From Anaerolineae bacterium (GTDB lineage: Bacteria; Chloroflexota; Anaerolineae; Aggregatilineales; Aggregatilineaceae), in the NCBI GenBank assembly GCA_018432315.1, contig JAHDLB010000031.1, forward strand, positions 32,249 to 96,248: DNA of 64,000 nt. The letters are read 5' to 3'. The translations under genes were made by a program, and so were the position numbers. Below the pieces are notes generated by a model. It saw only the letters and a program-made list of their open reading frames with translations, was not told the origin of the DNA and searched no databases. Numbering within the stretch: the first letter of the stretch is position 1; every line of letters starts with the position of its first letter. Shown here piece after piece: positions 35,516 through 44,515 of the stretch.

Positions 35516-35628
35516 GTCGATTGCTCCTTTTGGTTTGGATTTAAGCCACGTTTTCAGGACCTGCAACGTTCGTCATCATCTGGATTCGCTTGGCGCTCGC
35601 GGCACAGCGGCCCGGCCATCGCACGGGA

Positions 35629-36300
35629 TCACGCCTCGCCCGAAACGAGCGTATCCAGCTTCTGCGCAAACTCGAACAGCGAATCGAGGACGGCCCGCGC
35701 GCCGTCGAAATTCTGGTGCCGCGTGAAGCGGTTCGGTATTGCGACGCTGACCATGCCCGCCGCATTCGCCGCCGCGATTCCGCTCGGCGCATCTTCGAGG
35801 GCCAGGCAGACCGCCGGGTCCACCGCCAGACGTTCCGCCGCTGCCAGGAAGATGGCCGGGTCCGGCTTGCCCCGGGCGACCTCGTCCCCGGCGACGACGA
35901 TCGCGAAGTGCGGGCCCAGCCCGAACGCGCTCAGGATGGCGTCGATGTCGGCGCGCACCGACGACGAGGCGATGGCGAGCTTGAGCCCCGCATCCTGGCA
36001 GGCGCGGATCGCCTCGTGGACGCCCGGCATGAGCGCCAGCGCGCCATCCTGGCGGATGAGCTGGCGGTACGCAGTTAGTTTCGCCTGCTCGATCGCGTCC
36101 GGGTCGGCGGCGAAGCCGTGCCGCGCTTGCAACAGCCGGATCGTCTCGATCGACTTGTGGCCGACCCGCTGCATCCAGTCCGCCTCGGTGAGCGCGATGC
36201 CCACCGGCGCCAGCGCGTGGTTGATCGCGCGCAGTTGGAGCGGCTCGCTGTCGACGATCAGCCCGTCCAGGTCGAATATGGCGGCTTGCATGCGGCGCAT
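35629..36300 (-). CDS. HAD-family phosphatase/phosphomutase (beta-PGM-like)
   Basis: 223 residues. All four HAD motifs are present: FDLDGLIVDSEP (nucleophile Asp), IASSS, KPDPAIF (Lys) and LEDAPSGIAAANAAG. The cap insertion after motif I is of the beta-phosphoglucomutase type. GGGAG lies 6 bases before the ATG. It sits between the binding-protein and epimerase genes and probably dephosphorylates or isomerises a hexose phosphate in the same pathway. Confidence 0.9.
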   Translation of the reverse strand: MRRMQAAIFDLDGLIVDSEPLQLRAINHALAPVGIALTEADWMQRVGHKSIETIRLLQARHGFAADPDAIEQAKLTAYRQLIRQDGALALMPGVHEAIRACQDAGLKLAIASSSVRADIDAILSAFGLGPHFAIVVAGDEVARGKPDPAIFLAAAERLAVDPAVCLALEDAPSGIAAANAAGMVSVAIPNRFTRHQNFDGARAVLDSLFEFAQKLDTLVSGEA

Positions 36301-36325
36301 GAGGTCTCCCGGTCCCCAGGTTGGC

Positions 36326-36369
36326 TTCCCGGCCCACCCACGAGTCACGCGGGGCCGGGAAACCGCGTG
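36326..36369 (-). promoter_or_regulatory. overlapping alternative hairpins after the binding-protein gene
   Basis: Arms TTCCCGGCCC (36326-36335) and GGGCCGGGAA (36352-36361) pair perfectly over 10 bases. CACGCGG (36346-36352) and CCGCGTG (36363-36369) form a second stem that overlaps the first arm, so only one can form at a time. Located between the duplicated binding-protein gene and the HAD gene. Confidence 0.45.
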
Positions 36370-36402
36370 GGCTCCCCGGCCCGGTAACGGACGGTGTGAA
36401 TC

Positions 36403-38250
36403 CTACTCCAGGTCTTCGGCGGTTAGCAGCTTGATCGGCGCGTCGAAGTGCGCCGGGATCGGGCGCCCTTCCATGTACTTGATGCCGCTCTCGACCACGA
36501 TGAACGCCATCTCGTAGGGGAACTGGGCGACGGTGCCCGCCATGCCGCCCTCGCGCACGGCGTCGAGCGCCTCGGGGATCGCGTCGGTGCCGAGGATGAT
36601 CACCTCACCCTCAAGCCCGGCGGCGCGCACGGCTTGCAGCGCGCCCAGGGCCATCGTGTCGTTCGCGCAGTAGATCGCCTTGACGTCCGGGTTGGCTTGC
36701 AGGACGTTGGTCGCCACGTCCAGCGCTTTCGAGCGGTCCCAGTCGGCAGGCTGGCTGGCGACGACGTCGAGCGTCTCGTTGACGGTGTCGAAGAAGCCGT
36801 CGCGGCGATCCTGCCCGGAGACGTTGCCCGCGATGCCCTCGATGATCGCGACCTGCGCGCCCGGCTCCACGTGATCGAGCACGTACTGCCCGGCAAGCTG
36901 CCCGGCCATGTAGTTGTTCGACGCGATCGTCATGGCGATGTCGATCCCGGCTTCGCGGGCGGCGTCGGCGGGGATCAGCTCATCGACGTTGAAGACGGGG
37001 ATGCCCTGCTCGGTGGCCTGCGCCAGGGCCGAGTTCAGGTTGGTCGGGGCGATCGGCGAGACGAACAGCGCGTCGTACCCCAGGTCGATGTAGGACTCGA
37101 CCAGGGCCAACTGCTGCGCCGTGTCGGCTTCGGTGGCGACCGAGCCCACCTCGACTTCGACGCCGTAGCGTTCAGCCGCGTCGCGGTAGCCCTGGGCCAT
37201 CGCCTGCCAAAACTCGTTGGCCTCGGTCTTGATGATGGCGCCGAAGCGGTAGTCGGGGATGGCCGGATCGGGCACCGGCTGGACGGGCCTGTCCAGGTCC
37301 GCGGCGGTCAGCAGTTTGATCGGCGCGTCGATGCGCGTCGGGATCGGGCGGCCCTCGGCCAGCTTGATGGCGTTTTCGACCGCCAGCACGCCGACCTCGA
37401 ACGGGAACTGGGCGACGGTGCCCGCCATGCCACCCTCGCGGACGGCGTCGAGCGCCTCGGGGATCGCGTCGGTGCCCAGGATGATCACCTCACCCTCAAG
37501 CCCGGCGGCGCGCACGGCTTGCAGCGCGCCCAGGGCCATCGTGTCGTTCGCGCAGTAGATCGCCTTGACATCCGGGTTGGATTGCAGGACGTTGGTCGCC
37601 ACGTCCAGGGCCTTCGAGCGGTCCCAGTCGGCGGGCTGGCTGGCGACGACGTCGAGCGTCTCGTTGACGGTGTCGAAGAAGCCGTCACGGCGATCCTGCC
37701 CGGAGACGTTGCCCGCCAATCCTTCGAGGATCGCGACCTGCGCGCCCGGCTCCACGTGATCCAGCACGTAGCGCCCGGCGAGCTGCCCGGCCATGTAGTT
37801 GTTCGACGCGATGCGCATCTCGATGTCGATCCCGGCTTCGCGGGCGGCATCGGCGGGGATCAACTCGTCGACGTTGATGATCGGGATGCCCAGCTCGGTC
37901 GCCTGGGCCAGGGCCGAGTTCAGGTTGGTGGGCGTGATCGGGGACACGAGCAGCGCGTCGAACCCGCGCTCGAGATACGATTCCAGCAGCGCCAACTGCT
38001 GCGTGGTGTCGGCTTCGGTCGCCACGGACCCGATCTCGACTTCGACGCCGTACCGTTCGGCGGCGAAGCGGTAGCCTTCGGCCATCGCCTGCCAGAACTC
38101 GTTGGCCTCCGTCTTGATGATGGCGCCGAACCGCAGCGTGTCCTGGCGAGCGGACTGGGCCGCCGTGGCGCCCATACCCAGCGCGCCAACCAGCATCACG
38201 ACAATGAGCAGGGAGCTAAGGAGTCTATAAGGTGAGTGTAACCGCGACAT
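36403..38250 (-). CDS. double-domain sugar-binding protein (two tandem PBP1 domains)
   Basis: 615 residues, about twice the usual length. Signal peptide (residues about 1-33) then two complete type-1 sugar-binding domains, residues 40-320 and 335-615, joined by a Pro-rich linker (VQPVPDPAIP). By eye about 35 of 281 positions differ (roughly 88 percent identity). Both keep FGAIIKTEANEFW, DALLVSP/DALFVSP, NVDELIPADAA, YCANDTMALGALQAV. They resemble allose/ribose-binding proteins. AGGAGG is 8 bases before the ATG. Its operon has ATPase, LacI regulator, permease, HAD and ketose epimerase genes. Confidence 0.92.
   Translation of the reverse strand: MSRLHSPYRLLSSLLIVVMLVGALGMGATAAQSARQDTLRFGAIIKTEANEFWQAMAEGYRFAAERYGVEVEIGSVATEADTTQQLALLESYLERGFDALLVSPITPTNLNSALAQATELGIPIINVDELIPADAAREAGIDIEMRIASNNYMAGQLAGRYVLDHVEPGAQVAILEGLAGNVSGQDRRDGFFDTVNETLDVVASQPADWDRSKALDVATNVLQSNPDVKAIYCANDTMALGALQAVRAAGLEGEVIILGTDAIPEALDAVREGGMAGTVAQFPFEVGVLAVENAIKLAEGRPIPTRIDAPIKLLTAADLDRPVQPVPDPAIPDYRFGAIIKTEANEFWQAMAQGYRDAAERYGVEVEVGSVATEADTAQQLALVESYIDLGYDALFVSPIAPTNLNSALAQATEQGIPVFNVDELIPADAAREAGIDIAMTIASNNYMAGQLAGQYVLDHVEPGAQVAIIEGIAGNVSGQDRRDGFFDTVNETLDVVASQPADWDRSKALDVATNVLQANPDVKAIYCANDTMALGALQAVRAAGLEGEVIILGTDAIPEALDAVREGGMAGTVAQFPYEMAFIVVESGIKYMEGRPIPAHFDAPIKLLTAEDLE
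36406..37248 (-). repeat. internal direct repeat, second binding domain
   Basis: 843-base unit encoding residues 335-615, direct repeat of 37291-38133 with an offset of 885 bases. The central part (encoding NVSGQD through GTVAQFP) is nearly identical at protein level; the first and last segments are more diverged. Confidence 0.88.
37291..38133 (-). repeat. internal direct repeat, first binding domain
   Basis: 843-base unit encoding residues 40-320 of the same gene, partner of 36406-37248. Confidence 0.88.
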
Positions 38251-38371
38251 GGTGTTGCCTCCTGTAGTAATTGGGTCGAAACGAAATCAGTTTTACGGGA
38301 CGGGTTTGTCGCTGGCGACCACCTCCTTTTCGACCGGGAAATCGTTCCTGTCAGGCGGGCGGCCCGCGCAC

Positions 38372-39379
38372 CTACTGCGGGCGGACCTGTTTCTTGCGCC
38401 ACTGATCGAGCATGACGGCCAGGATGATGACCGACCCGATCACGAACTGCTGCCAGAAGCTCTGCACGTTCAGGATGTTCATGCCGTTGCGGACCAGGCT
38501 GATGATCAGCGCGCCGACCACCGTCCCCAGGATGGTTCCCTCGCCGCCGGTCAGGCTCGTCCCGCCCATCACCGTGGCCGCGATGGCGTCCAGCTCGAAC
38601 AGGTTGCCGGCGATGGGATCGGCGGAGCTGAGGCGCGCCGTGAGCAGCGCGGCTGCCGTGCCGGTCAGGAAGCCGCCCAGCGCGTAAATCCCCAGCTTGT
38701 AGCGCTGGATGGGGATCCCGGCCAGCCCGGTCGTTTCCTCGTTGCCGCCGATGGCGATGGTGTATTTTCCGAAGCGGGTCTGGGTGAGAATCAGCCAGCC
38801 GCCCACCGCCACCAGCGCCGCCACGATCACCGGCTTGGGGATGTCGAAAAACGTTTCGCCGGAAAACGTGTCTATGAAGCGGCGGTTGAAGCCGTAGATG
38901 GGGCGCCCGTCGCTGGCGACCAGCGCCAGCCCTCTGAAGATGCCCATCGTGCCCAGCGTGGCGATGAACGGGCGCAGGTTGGCGCGCGTGATGAGCAGCC
39001 CGTTGAACAGGCCGCAGGCCGTGCCCGCGCCCACCGCCACCAGGAACCCGCCGAGGTAGCCCACGCCGTAATCGCGCAGGGCAATCGCCGTGACCACGCC
39101 GGCAAACCCGGCCATCGACCCGACCGAGAGATCGATCCCGCCGCTGGTGATGATGAAGGTCATCCCGACGGCGATCACGCTGTTGATCGACGCTTGCAGC
39201 GCCACCTGCAGGAGGTTGCGCTTGGTCAGGAAGTACTGCTCCCCGCGCAGGCTCGGCGTGAGGATCGACAGCGCGACGACCATGATGACCAGCACGAAGA
39301 TGATTCCGTAGCGCGCAATGAATTCCAGGACTCGATTGGTGGGGGAGGGCAGCAGCGACGGCGTCGCATTCTCGGACAT
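38372..39379 (-). CDS. sugar ABC permease, RbsC/AlsC type
   Basis: 335 residues, about ten hydrophobic segments, with SGGIDLSVGSMAGFAGVVTA and VMGGTSLTGGEGTILGTVVGALI, the two conserved blocks of ribose/allose permeases. AGGAG lies before the ATG. It lies between the LacI gene (17 bases) and the duplicated binding-protein gene (121 bases). Confidence 0.92.
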   Translation of the reverse strand: MSENATPSLLPSPTNRVLEFIARYGIIFVLVIMVVALSILTPSLRGEQYFLTKRNLLQVALQASINSVIAVGMTFIITSGGIDLSVGSMAGFAGVVTAIALRDYGVGYLGGFLVAVGAGTACGLFNGLLITRANLRPFIATLGTMGIFRGLALVASDGRPIYGFNRRFIDTFSGETFFDIPKPVIVAALVAVGGWLILTQTRFGKYTIAIGGNEETTGLAGIPIQRYKLGIYALGGFLTGTAAALLTARLSSADPIAGNLFELDAIAATVMGGTSLTGGEGTILGTVVGALIISLVRNGMNILNVQSFWQQFVIGSVIILAVMLDQWRKKQVRPQ

Positions 39380-39396
39380 GGCAGGCTCCTAGTACA

Positions 39397-40401
39397 TTAG
39401 GGCGGCGGAGCGGTTGATTCTCGGACGACGAGTTTGGTATCGAACGTGATCGTTTCGACCGGCTGGCTCGAGTCGACCATGCGGCGCAGCAGGATGTGCG
39501 CGGCGGTCTCGCCGATCGCGGCGATGGGCTGCGCCACGGTGGTCAGCGGCGGGACGACGAAGGAGGCGAGCGCGATGTCATCGAAGCCGACGATCGAGAG
39601 ATCGGCGGGGACGCGCAGCCCCAGCTCGCTCGCGGCCCGCAGCGCGCCAACGGCCAGCACGTCGGTCAGCGCGAAGATCGCCGTGAGGCGCGGGTTTTCC
39701 TGGATGAGATATGTCGTACTCTCGTAGGCCTGCGCGAACTGCTGCAACTGATCGGTCAGCACGAGCGTCGGCGTGGTGCCGGGCAGCAGGTCGGCAAAGG
39801 CTTTCAAGATACCTTTCGTGCGCTGAGCCCTGGCGCCGCTGTATTCGTGCGCGCCGATGACCCCGACGTGCTCGTGCCCCAGCTCCAGCAGGTGGCGCGC
39901 GCCGTCGTATCCTCCCTGGAAGTTGTTGATGACCACGCGGTTGACTTCGAGATCCGGGAAGTCACGGTCGACCAGGACGACCGGGATGTGCTGCTCGATG
40001 AGCCGCTTCAGGTTCGTTTCGCTGTACCCCGTCGGGCCGATGATGACCCCGTCCACGCGCTGGCGGAGCATCATCAGCGTGTAGTCTTCTTCCTTGGCGG
40101 CGTTTTCTTCGGCGCTGCAGATGAAGACGTTGTAGCCCTGGGCAGCGAACGTCCGCTCGATCGCGAAGCTGAGCGCGCTGAAAAACGGGTGGTCGAGCTG
40201 GGGGACCAGCACGCCGACGATGCGCGTTTCCTGGCTGCGGAGGCTGCGGGCCGGCGCGTTGAGCTCGTAGTTCAGCTCGCGCATGGCGTTGAAGACGCGC
40301 TCTTGCAGCTCGGGGCTGACGTAGCCGGAGCCGTTGATCACCCGCGAGACGGTGGCGACCGATACCTCGGCCTTTTCTGCAACCTGTTTGATGTTTGCCA
40401 T
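39397..40401 (-). CDS. LacI family transcriptional regulator
   Basis: 334 residues. The N-terminal helix-turn-helix and hinge (NIKQVAEKAEVSVATVSRVINGSGYVS... and LRSQETRIVGVLVPQL) are canonical, followed by a sugar-sensing PBP1-like domain. It is encoded inside the operon, 5 bases after the ATPase gene, so it is probably autoregulated through the tandem operators at 41227-41252. The ligand is probably the imported sugar. The long upstream open frame is antisense overlap with the ATPase gene. Confidence 0.93.
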   Translation of the reverse strand: MANIKQVAEKAEVSVATVSRVINGSGYVSPELQERVFNAMRELNYELNAPARSLRSQETRIVGVLVPQLDHPFFSALSFAIERTFAAQGYNVFICSAEENAAKEEDYTLMMLRQRVDGVIIGPTGYSETNLKRLIEQHIPVVLVDRDFPDLEVNRVVINNFQGGYDGARHLLELGHEHVGVIGAHEYSGARAQRTKGILKAFADLLPGTTPTLVLTDQLQQFAQAYESTTYLIQENPRLTAIFALTDVLAVGALRAASELGLRVPADLSIVGFDDIALASFVVPPLTTVAQPIAAIGETAAHILLRRMVDSSQPVETITFDTKLVVRESTAPPP

Positions 40402-40406
40402 AGGTC

Positions 40407-41177
40407 TTATTCTTTTGCGCCGGTGATGTAGGCGACGATTTCCTCGGGTGTTGTGTCGTTTTTGGCGAGCGTCGCGACGTGCCGACCCTGGCGCAGCACG
40501 ACGATCGTGTCCGCGATGCGGTAGACATCCTGCATGTTGTGGCTGATGATGATGAACGTCAGGCCGTGCTCCTCGCGCAGGCGCTCGATCATGCGCAGCA
40601 CCTGCTCGGTTTCGTCCACGCCCAGCGCGGCGGTTGGCTCGTCGAGGATGAACAGCTCGCGGCCCCACGTCAGCGCGCGCCCGATGGCGACCGCCTGGCG
40701 CTGACCGCCGCTCATCTTGCGGACGGCGAGGGTGGGGGCCGGGATCTTGATGTGGAGCTGGCTGAGCGCTTTGGCGGTGTGCTGGCGCATGGCCGGGCGG
40801 TCGAGGATGCCGAACAGCCGACCGATGGCCCCGCCGCGCGTGGTTTCGCGGCCCAGGTAGACGTTGTCGGCCACGTCGAGCTCCTCGATGAGCGCGAGGT
40901 TCTGGTACACGGTTTCGATGCCCGCGGCCAGCGCGGCGGCGGGCCGGTCGAACCGGCAGCTCTGGCCGTTCAAATAGAACTGCCCGCTGGTGGGCGGGTG
41001 AACGCCGGAGAGGATTTTCGCCAGGGTGGATTTGCCGGCCCCATTATCGCCGACGAGGGCCATCACCGTGCCGCGCACGAGGTCGAAGGTGATCCCGCGC
41101 AGGGCCTGCACGGCGCCGAACGATTTGGTGATGTCTTCGACGCGGAGTAAAGGCGTATTTTCGGACACGGAAACCAT
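40407..41177 (-). CDS. sugar ABC ATPase, single-domain type
   Basis: 256 residues: one ATPase domain, unlike the fused RbsA proteins elsewhere in the window. GDNGAGKST, signature MSGGQRQAVAIGRAL, Walker B LFILDEPTAALGVDE and the switch His in IIISHN are intact. It resembles FrcA/single-domain carbohydrate transporter 2 ATPases and would act as a homodimer. First gene of the operon; the start at 41177 (MVSVSENTP) is chosen over a TTG at 41192. Confidence 0.92.
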   Translation of the reverse strand: MVSVSENTPLLRVEDITKSFGAVQALRGITFDLVRGTVMALVGDNGAGKSTLAKILSGVHPPTSGQFYLNGQSCRFDRPAAALAAGIETVYQNLALIEELDVADNVYLGRETTRGGAIGRLFGILDRPAMRQHTAKALSQLHIKIPAPTLAVRKMSGGQRQAVAIGRALTWGRELFILDEPTAALGVDETEQVLRMIERLREEHGLTFIIISHNMQDVYRIADTIVVLRQGRHVATLAKNDTTPEEIVAYITGAKE

Positions 41178-41226
41178 GGAAAGGTCCCCCAAAAAAAACT
41201 CGTCTGGCAGATGTTTCCGGTGGCCG

Positions 41227-41252
41227 TGTAAACGGTTACGTAATTAGTTACA
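41227..41252 (-). promoter_or_regulatory. tandem LacI-type operators
   Basis: TGTAAACGGTTACG (41227-41240) matches the LacI-family pattern TGTAAnCGnTTACA at 13 of 14 positions and overlaps by two bases a second palindrome CGTAATTAGTTACA (41239-41252), offset by 12 bases. They cover the predicted transcription start of the operon. Confidence 0.7.
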
Positions 41253-41257
41253 TGATC

Positions 41258-41286
41258 ATCGTATCAGTTTTTTAGATCCAGGTCAA
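41258..41286 (-). promoter_or_regulatory. promoter of the LacI-regulated importer operon
   Basis: On the minus strand TTGACC (41286-41281), a 17-base spacer and TACGAT (41263-41258), immediately upstream of the tandem operators. The gene-free stretch 41178-41512 also holds a TATGAT on the plus strand (41424-41429), a possible -10 for the GH67 gene without a clear -35. Confidence 0.65.
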
Positions 41287-41512
41287 GCGACTCGGCTTCC
41301 CGGCGTTTATGCCCGGCGGGGTCACGCCGCGATCGCACGCTCCACCCTGACGCGTCCGGGCAGATGTAGCCTCTGCGGGGACTGCGTTGGGCCGTGTGGT
41401 GTCGCGATCCAATCGTCTCATGCTATGATACGCGCAGGCCGGCCGCACGAGTGAAGCGGGGCAAGGGGTGCGGGATTTTTCTACGGCACTTCAGCCAGAA
41501 GACGAACGAGCC

Positions 41513-43663
41513 ATGAATGATCACTTAGCAAACGATCTGCCCGATGAGGACGGGTACGCGCTTTGGCTGCGTTACGCGCCCGTCGCTGACCCGCGCCTGC
41601 GCGACGCCTACCGGGCGGCGCTGGCCCAGATCGTCAGCCGCCCGGCCACGCCCACCCTGCAGGTTGCGCAAGACGAGCTTGCCTCGGCGCTGGGAAAGCT
41701 GCTCGGCGTCTCGATCCCTGTGACGGAGCGCCTCGACCGCCCCGGCGGCGCGCTGGTGATCGGCACGCCGGAGCACACGCCCCCGATCGCAGAGCTGCCC
41801 CTCGACCGCGAACTCGCGGCGGTTGGCGACGAGGGGTACGTCCTGCGCAGCACGACGCTCCACGGCAGGGACGTCATCGCCATCGCCGCCAATACGAGCG
41901 TCGGGGCGCTGTACGGCGCGTTTCATCTCTTGCGGCTGGTGCAGACGCACACGCCGCTCGCCGGCCTGGACATCGCCGGCGCGCCCCGGATCAGGCTCCG
42001 CATGCTCAACCACTGGGACAACCTGGACGGCACGATCGAGCGTGGGTACGCCGGTTTTTCGCTGTGGGACTGGCACAAGCTGCCGGATTACGTCGCGCCA
42101 CGCTACACGGACTACGCGCGCGCCAACGCGTCGATCGGGATCAACGGCGCGTCGATCACCAACGTCAATGCGAATGCGCTGGTGCTCACGCGGCAGTACC
42201 TGCTCAAGGCGGCGGCGCTCGCCGGGGTCTTTCGCCCGTATGGCATCCGCGTCTACCTGACGGCGCGTTTCACCGCGCCCATCGACCTGGGCGGCCTGCC
42301 GACCGCCGACCCGCTCGATCCGGACGTGGCCGGGTGGTGGCGGGCCAAAGCGCGGGAGATCTACGACATCATCCCGGACTTCGGCGGGTTCGTCGTCAAG
42401 GCGAATTCGGAAGGGCAGCCCGGCCCGCACGACTACGGGCGCTCGCACAGCGACGGCGCGAACGTGCTGGCGGACGCGCTCGCCCCGTTTGGCGGAGTCG
42501 TGATCTGGCGGGCGTTCGTCTACGATGCCGCCGTCGAGGAAGATCGCCACAAGCAGGCGTATAACGACCTGGTGCCGCAGGACGGCGCGTTTCGTGACAA
42601 CGTCCTGCTCCAGGTCAAGAACGGGCCGATCGATTTCCAGCCGCGCGAGCCGTTCCACCCGCTGTTTGGCGCGATGCCCCGCACGCCGCTGATGCTCGAA
42701 GTGCAGATCACGCAGGAGTACCTGGGGTGCGCCACGCACCTGGTCTACCTGGCCCCACTGTTCAAAGAGACGCTCGACGCGGACACGTACTGCCAGGGGC
42801 CGGGGTCGCTGGTGTCGCGCGTGGTGGACGGCAGCCTCGACGGTCACGCGCTGTCGGGCATGGCCGGGGTGGCGAACACGGGGACCGATCGCAACTGGTG
42901 CGGGCACCCGTTCGCGGCGGCGAACTGGTTCGCGTTCGGGCGGCTGGCCTGGGATCACGCGCTCTCGCCCGAGGCAATCGCGGACGACTGGCTGCGCATG
43001 ACGTTCACCAACGACACGCGCTTCGTCGAGCCTGCCAAAGCGATGATGATCGAGTCGCGCGAGGCGGTGGTCAACTACATGACTCCGCTGGGGCTGCACC
43101 ACATCATGGCGTGGGATCACCACTATGGCCCCGGCCCGTGGGTGACGGGCGGTCGCCCCGACTGGACCTCGCCCTACTACCACCGCGCGGACAGGGTGGG
43201 CCTCGGTTTCGACCGCACGCCGGGCGGGAGCGATGCCGTCAGCCAGTACTGCTCGCCGTTCCGCGAGCTGGTCGCCGATCGGGAGACGTGCCCGGAGGAG
43301 CTGCTGCTGTGGTTCCATCACGTTCCGTGGGACCACGTCATGGCGTCCGGGCGAACGCTGTGGGACGAGCTGTGCTACCGGTACAACCTGGGGGTCGCCC
43401 AGGTGGGGCAGATGATCGAAACGTGGGACGCGCTGGCTGCGTATGTCGACCGGGCGCGCTTCGAGCACGTGCGGGCGCTGCTCGCCATCCAGGAAAAAGA
43501 GGCGCGCTGGTGGCGCGACGCGTGCCTGCTCTATTTCCAGACGTTTTCACAGCGCCCCATCCCGCCGGAGTACGAGCCGCCCGCCGAATCGCTGGCGTAC
43601 TATATGAACCTGCGGCATTACTACGTGCCCGGCATCCCCGAAAAGCTCGACGGGTTTGCCTGA
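41513..43663 (+). CDS. aguA: GH67 alpha-glucuronidase
   Basis: 716 residues from the ATG at 41513, where GYALWLRY matches the usual N-terminal GH67 block; a GTG at 41468 would add 15 residues. LRMLNHWDNLDGTIERGYAG, VKANSEGQPGP with Glu300, VKNGPIDFQPREP with Asp374 and ITQEYLG with Glu402 match the general acid and two base residues of GH67. It removes 4-O-methyl-glucuronic acid from the non-reducing end of xylo-oligosaccharides. No signal peptide, so it acts on imported aldouronic acids. It converges with the IclR-controlled importer operon, whose last stop is 6 bases away. Confidence 0.93.
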   Translation: MNDHLANDLPDEDGYALWLRYAPVADPRLRDAYRAALAQIVSRPATPTLQVAQDELASALGKLLGVSIPVTERLDRPGGALVIGTPEHTPPIAELPLDRELAAVGDEGYVLRSTTLHGRDVIAIAANTSVGALYGAFHLLRLVQTHTPLAGLDIAGAPRIRLRMLNHWDNLDGTIERGYAGFSLWDWHKLPDYVAPRYTDYARANASIGINGASITNVNANALVLTRQYLLKAAALAGVFRPYGIRVYLTARFTAPIDLGGLPTADPLDPDVAGWWRAKAREIYDIIPDFGGFVVKANSEGQPGPHDYGRSHSDGANVLADALAPFGGVVIWRAFVYDAAVEEDRHKQAYNDLVPQDGAFRDNVLLQVKNGPIDFQPREPFHPLFGAMPRTPLMLEVQITQEYLGCATHLVYLAPLFKETLDADTYCQGPGSLVSRVVDGSLDGHALSGMAGVANTGTDRNWCGHPFAAANWFAFGRLAWDHALSPEAIADDWLRMTFTNDTRFVEPAKAMMIESREAVVNYMTPLGLHHIMAWDHHYGPGPWVTGGRPDWTSPYYHRADRVGLGFDRTPGGSDAVSQYCSPFRELVADRETCPEELLLWFHHVPWDHVMASGRTLWDELCYRYNLGVAQVGQMIETWDALAAYVDRARFEHVRALLAIQEKEARWWRDACLLYFQTFSQRPIPPEYEPPAESLAYYMNLRHYYVPGIPEKLDGFA

Positions 43664-43669
43664 GCGGGC

Positions 43670-44515
43670 TCAGCCCTTCAGCCCGGTCATCGAAATGCCC
43701 TGGATGAAATAGCGCTGCAGCGCGTAGAACACCAGGATCGGCGGCAGCGCGGCGACGACCGCCCCCGCCATCGAGGGGCCGTAGGCCTGCGCGGACATGC
43801 TCTGGCCGGGGCGCAGGCTCATGAACTGGGCGATGCCGACCGGCAGCGTTCGCGAGGCGTCGGTGCGCGTGACGATCAGCGGCCAGAAGAAGCTGTTCCA
43901 CGCCGACAGGAACGTGATGATCGCCACGGCGGTGAGGGCCGGGCGCGCCAGCGGCAGCACCACCGACCACCAGATGCGCAGCGTGCTGGCGCCGTCCACC
44001 CGCGCCGCGTCTTCGAGCTCGTAGGGAATGCCCAGGAAGAACTGGCGCATCAGGAACACGCCCGTCACGTTGGCGCCCACCGGCAGGATCAGCGCGAGGT
44101 AGTGGTCCGTCAGGCTGAACTCCGAGAACAGCAGGAACAGCGGCACGACCGTGATCTGCATCGGCACGAACAACATCGACAGGATGAGGCCGAAGATCGC
44201 GCCCCGGCCCAGGAACTCCATGCGCGCCAGGGCATACCCGGCCAGCGAATCCAGCAGCAGGACGACCAGCGTGGCGGCGGTGGCGACGACGAAGCTGTTG
44301 AGCGTCCAGCGCAGGATGGCGAAGCGGTCGAAGACGTAGCGGTAATTCTCCAGCGTCACCGTGCGCGGAATCCACTCGATGCTGGTGGTGGCGATCTGGG
44401 CCTCCGGCTTGAACGAGGTGGACAGCATCCACACGATCGGGCCCAGCGTGAACACCAGCATCACGGCGAACAGCGCGTACCAGATCACCGTTCCGGCGCT
44501 TTTCGAGAGGTTCAT
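43670..44515 (-). CDS. ABC sugar permease, MalG type
   Basis: 281 residues, six helices, EAA motif [25 protein letters not shown] and C-terminus GISMTGLKG typical of MalG-like proteins. Its ATG overlaps the stop of the MalF-type gene by four bases. Last gene of the IclR operon; no ATPase gene is included. Confidence 0.92.
   Translation of the reverse strand: MNLSKSAGTVIWYALFAVMLVFTLGPIVWMLSTSFKPEAQIATTSIEWIPRTVTLENYRYVFDRFAILRWTLNSFVVATAATLVVLLLDSLAGYALARMEFLGRGAIFGLILSMLFVPMQITVVPLFLLFSEFSLTDHYLALILPVGANVTGVFLMRQFFLGIPYELEDAARVDGASTLRIWWSVVLPLARPALTAVAIITFLSAWNSFFWPLIVTRTDASRTLPVGIAQFMSLRPGQSMSAQAYGPSMAGAVVAALPPILVFYALQRYFIQGISMTGLKG

Noticed and set aside
36406..38133. Mobile element or CRISPR-like direct repeat
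   Set aside because: The two 843-base copies are in-frame domains of one protein; there are no transposase genes, inverted ends or spacers.
41424..41429. Promoter of the GH67 gene
   Set aside because: TATGAT is a fair -10, but nothing resembling a -35 lies 15-19 bases upstream; mentioned but not called.
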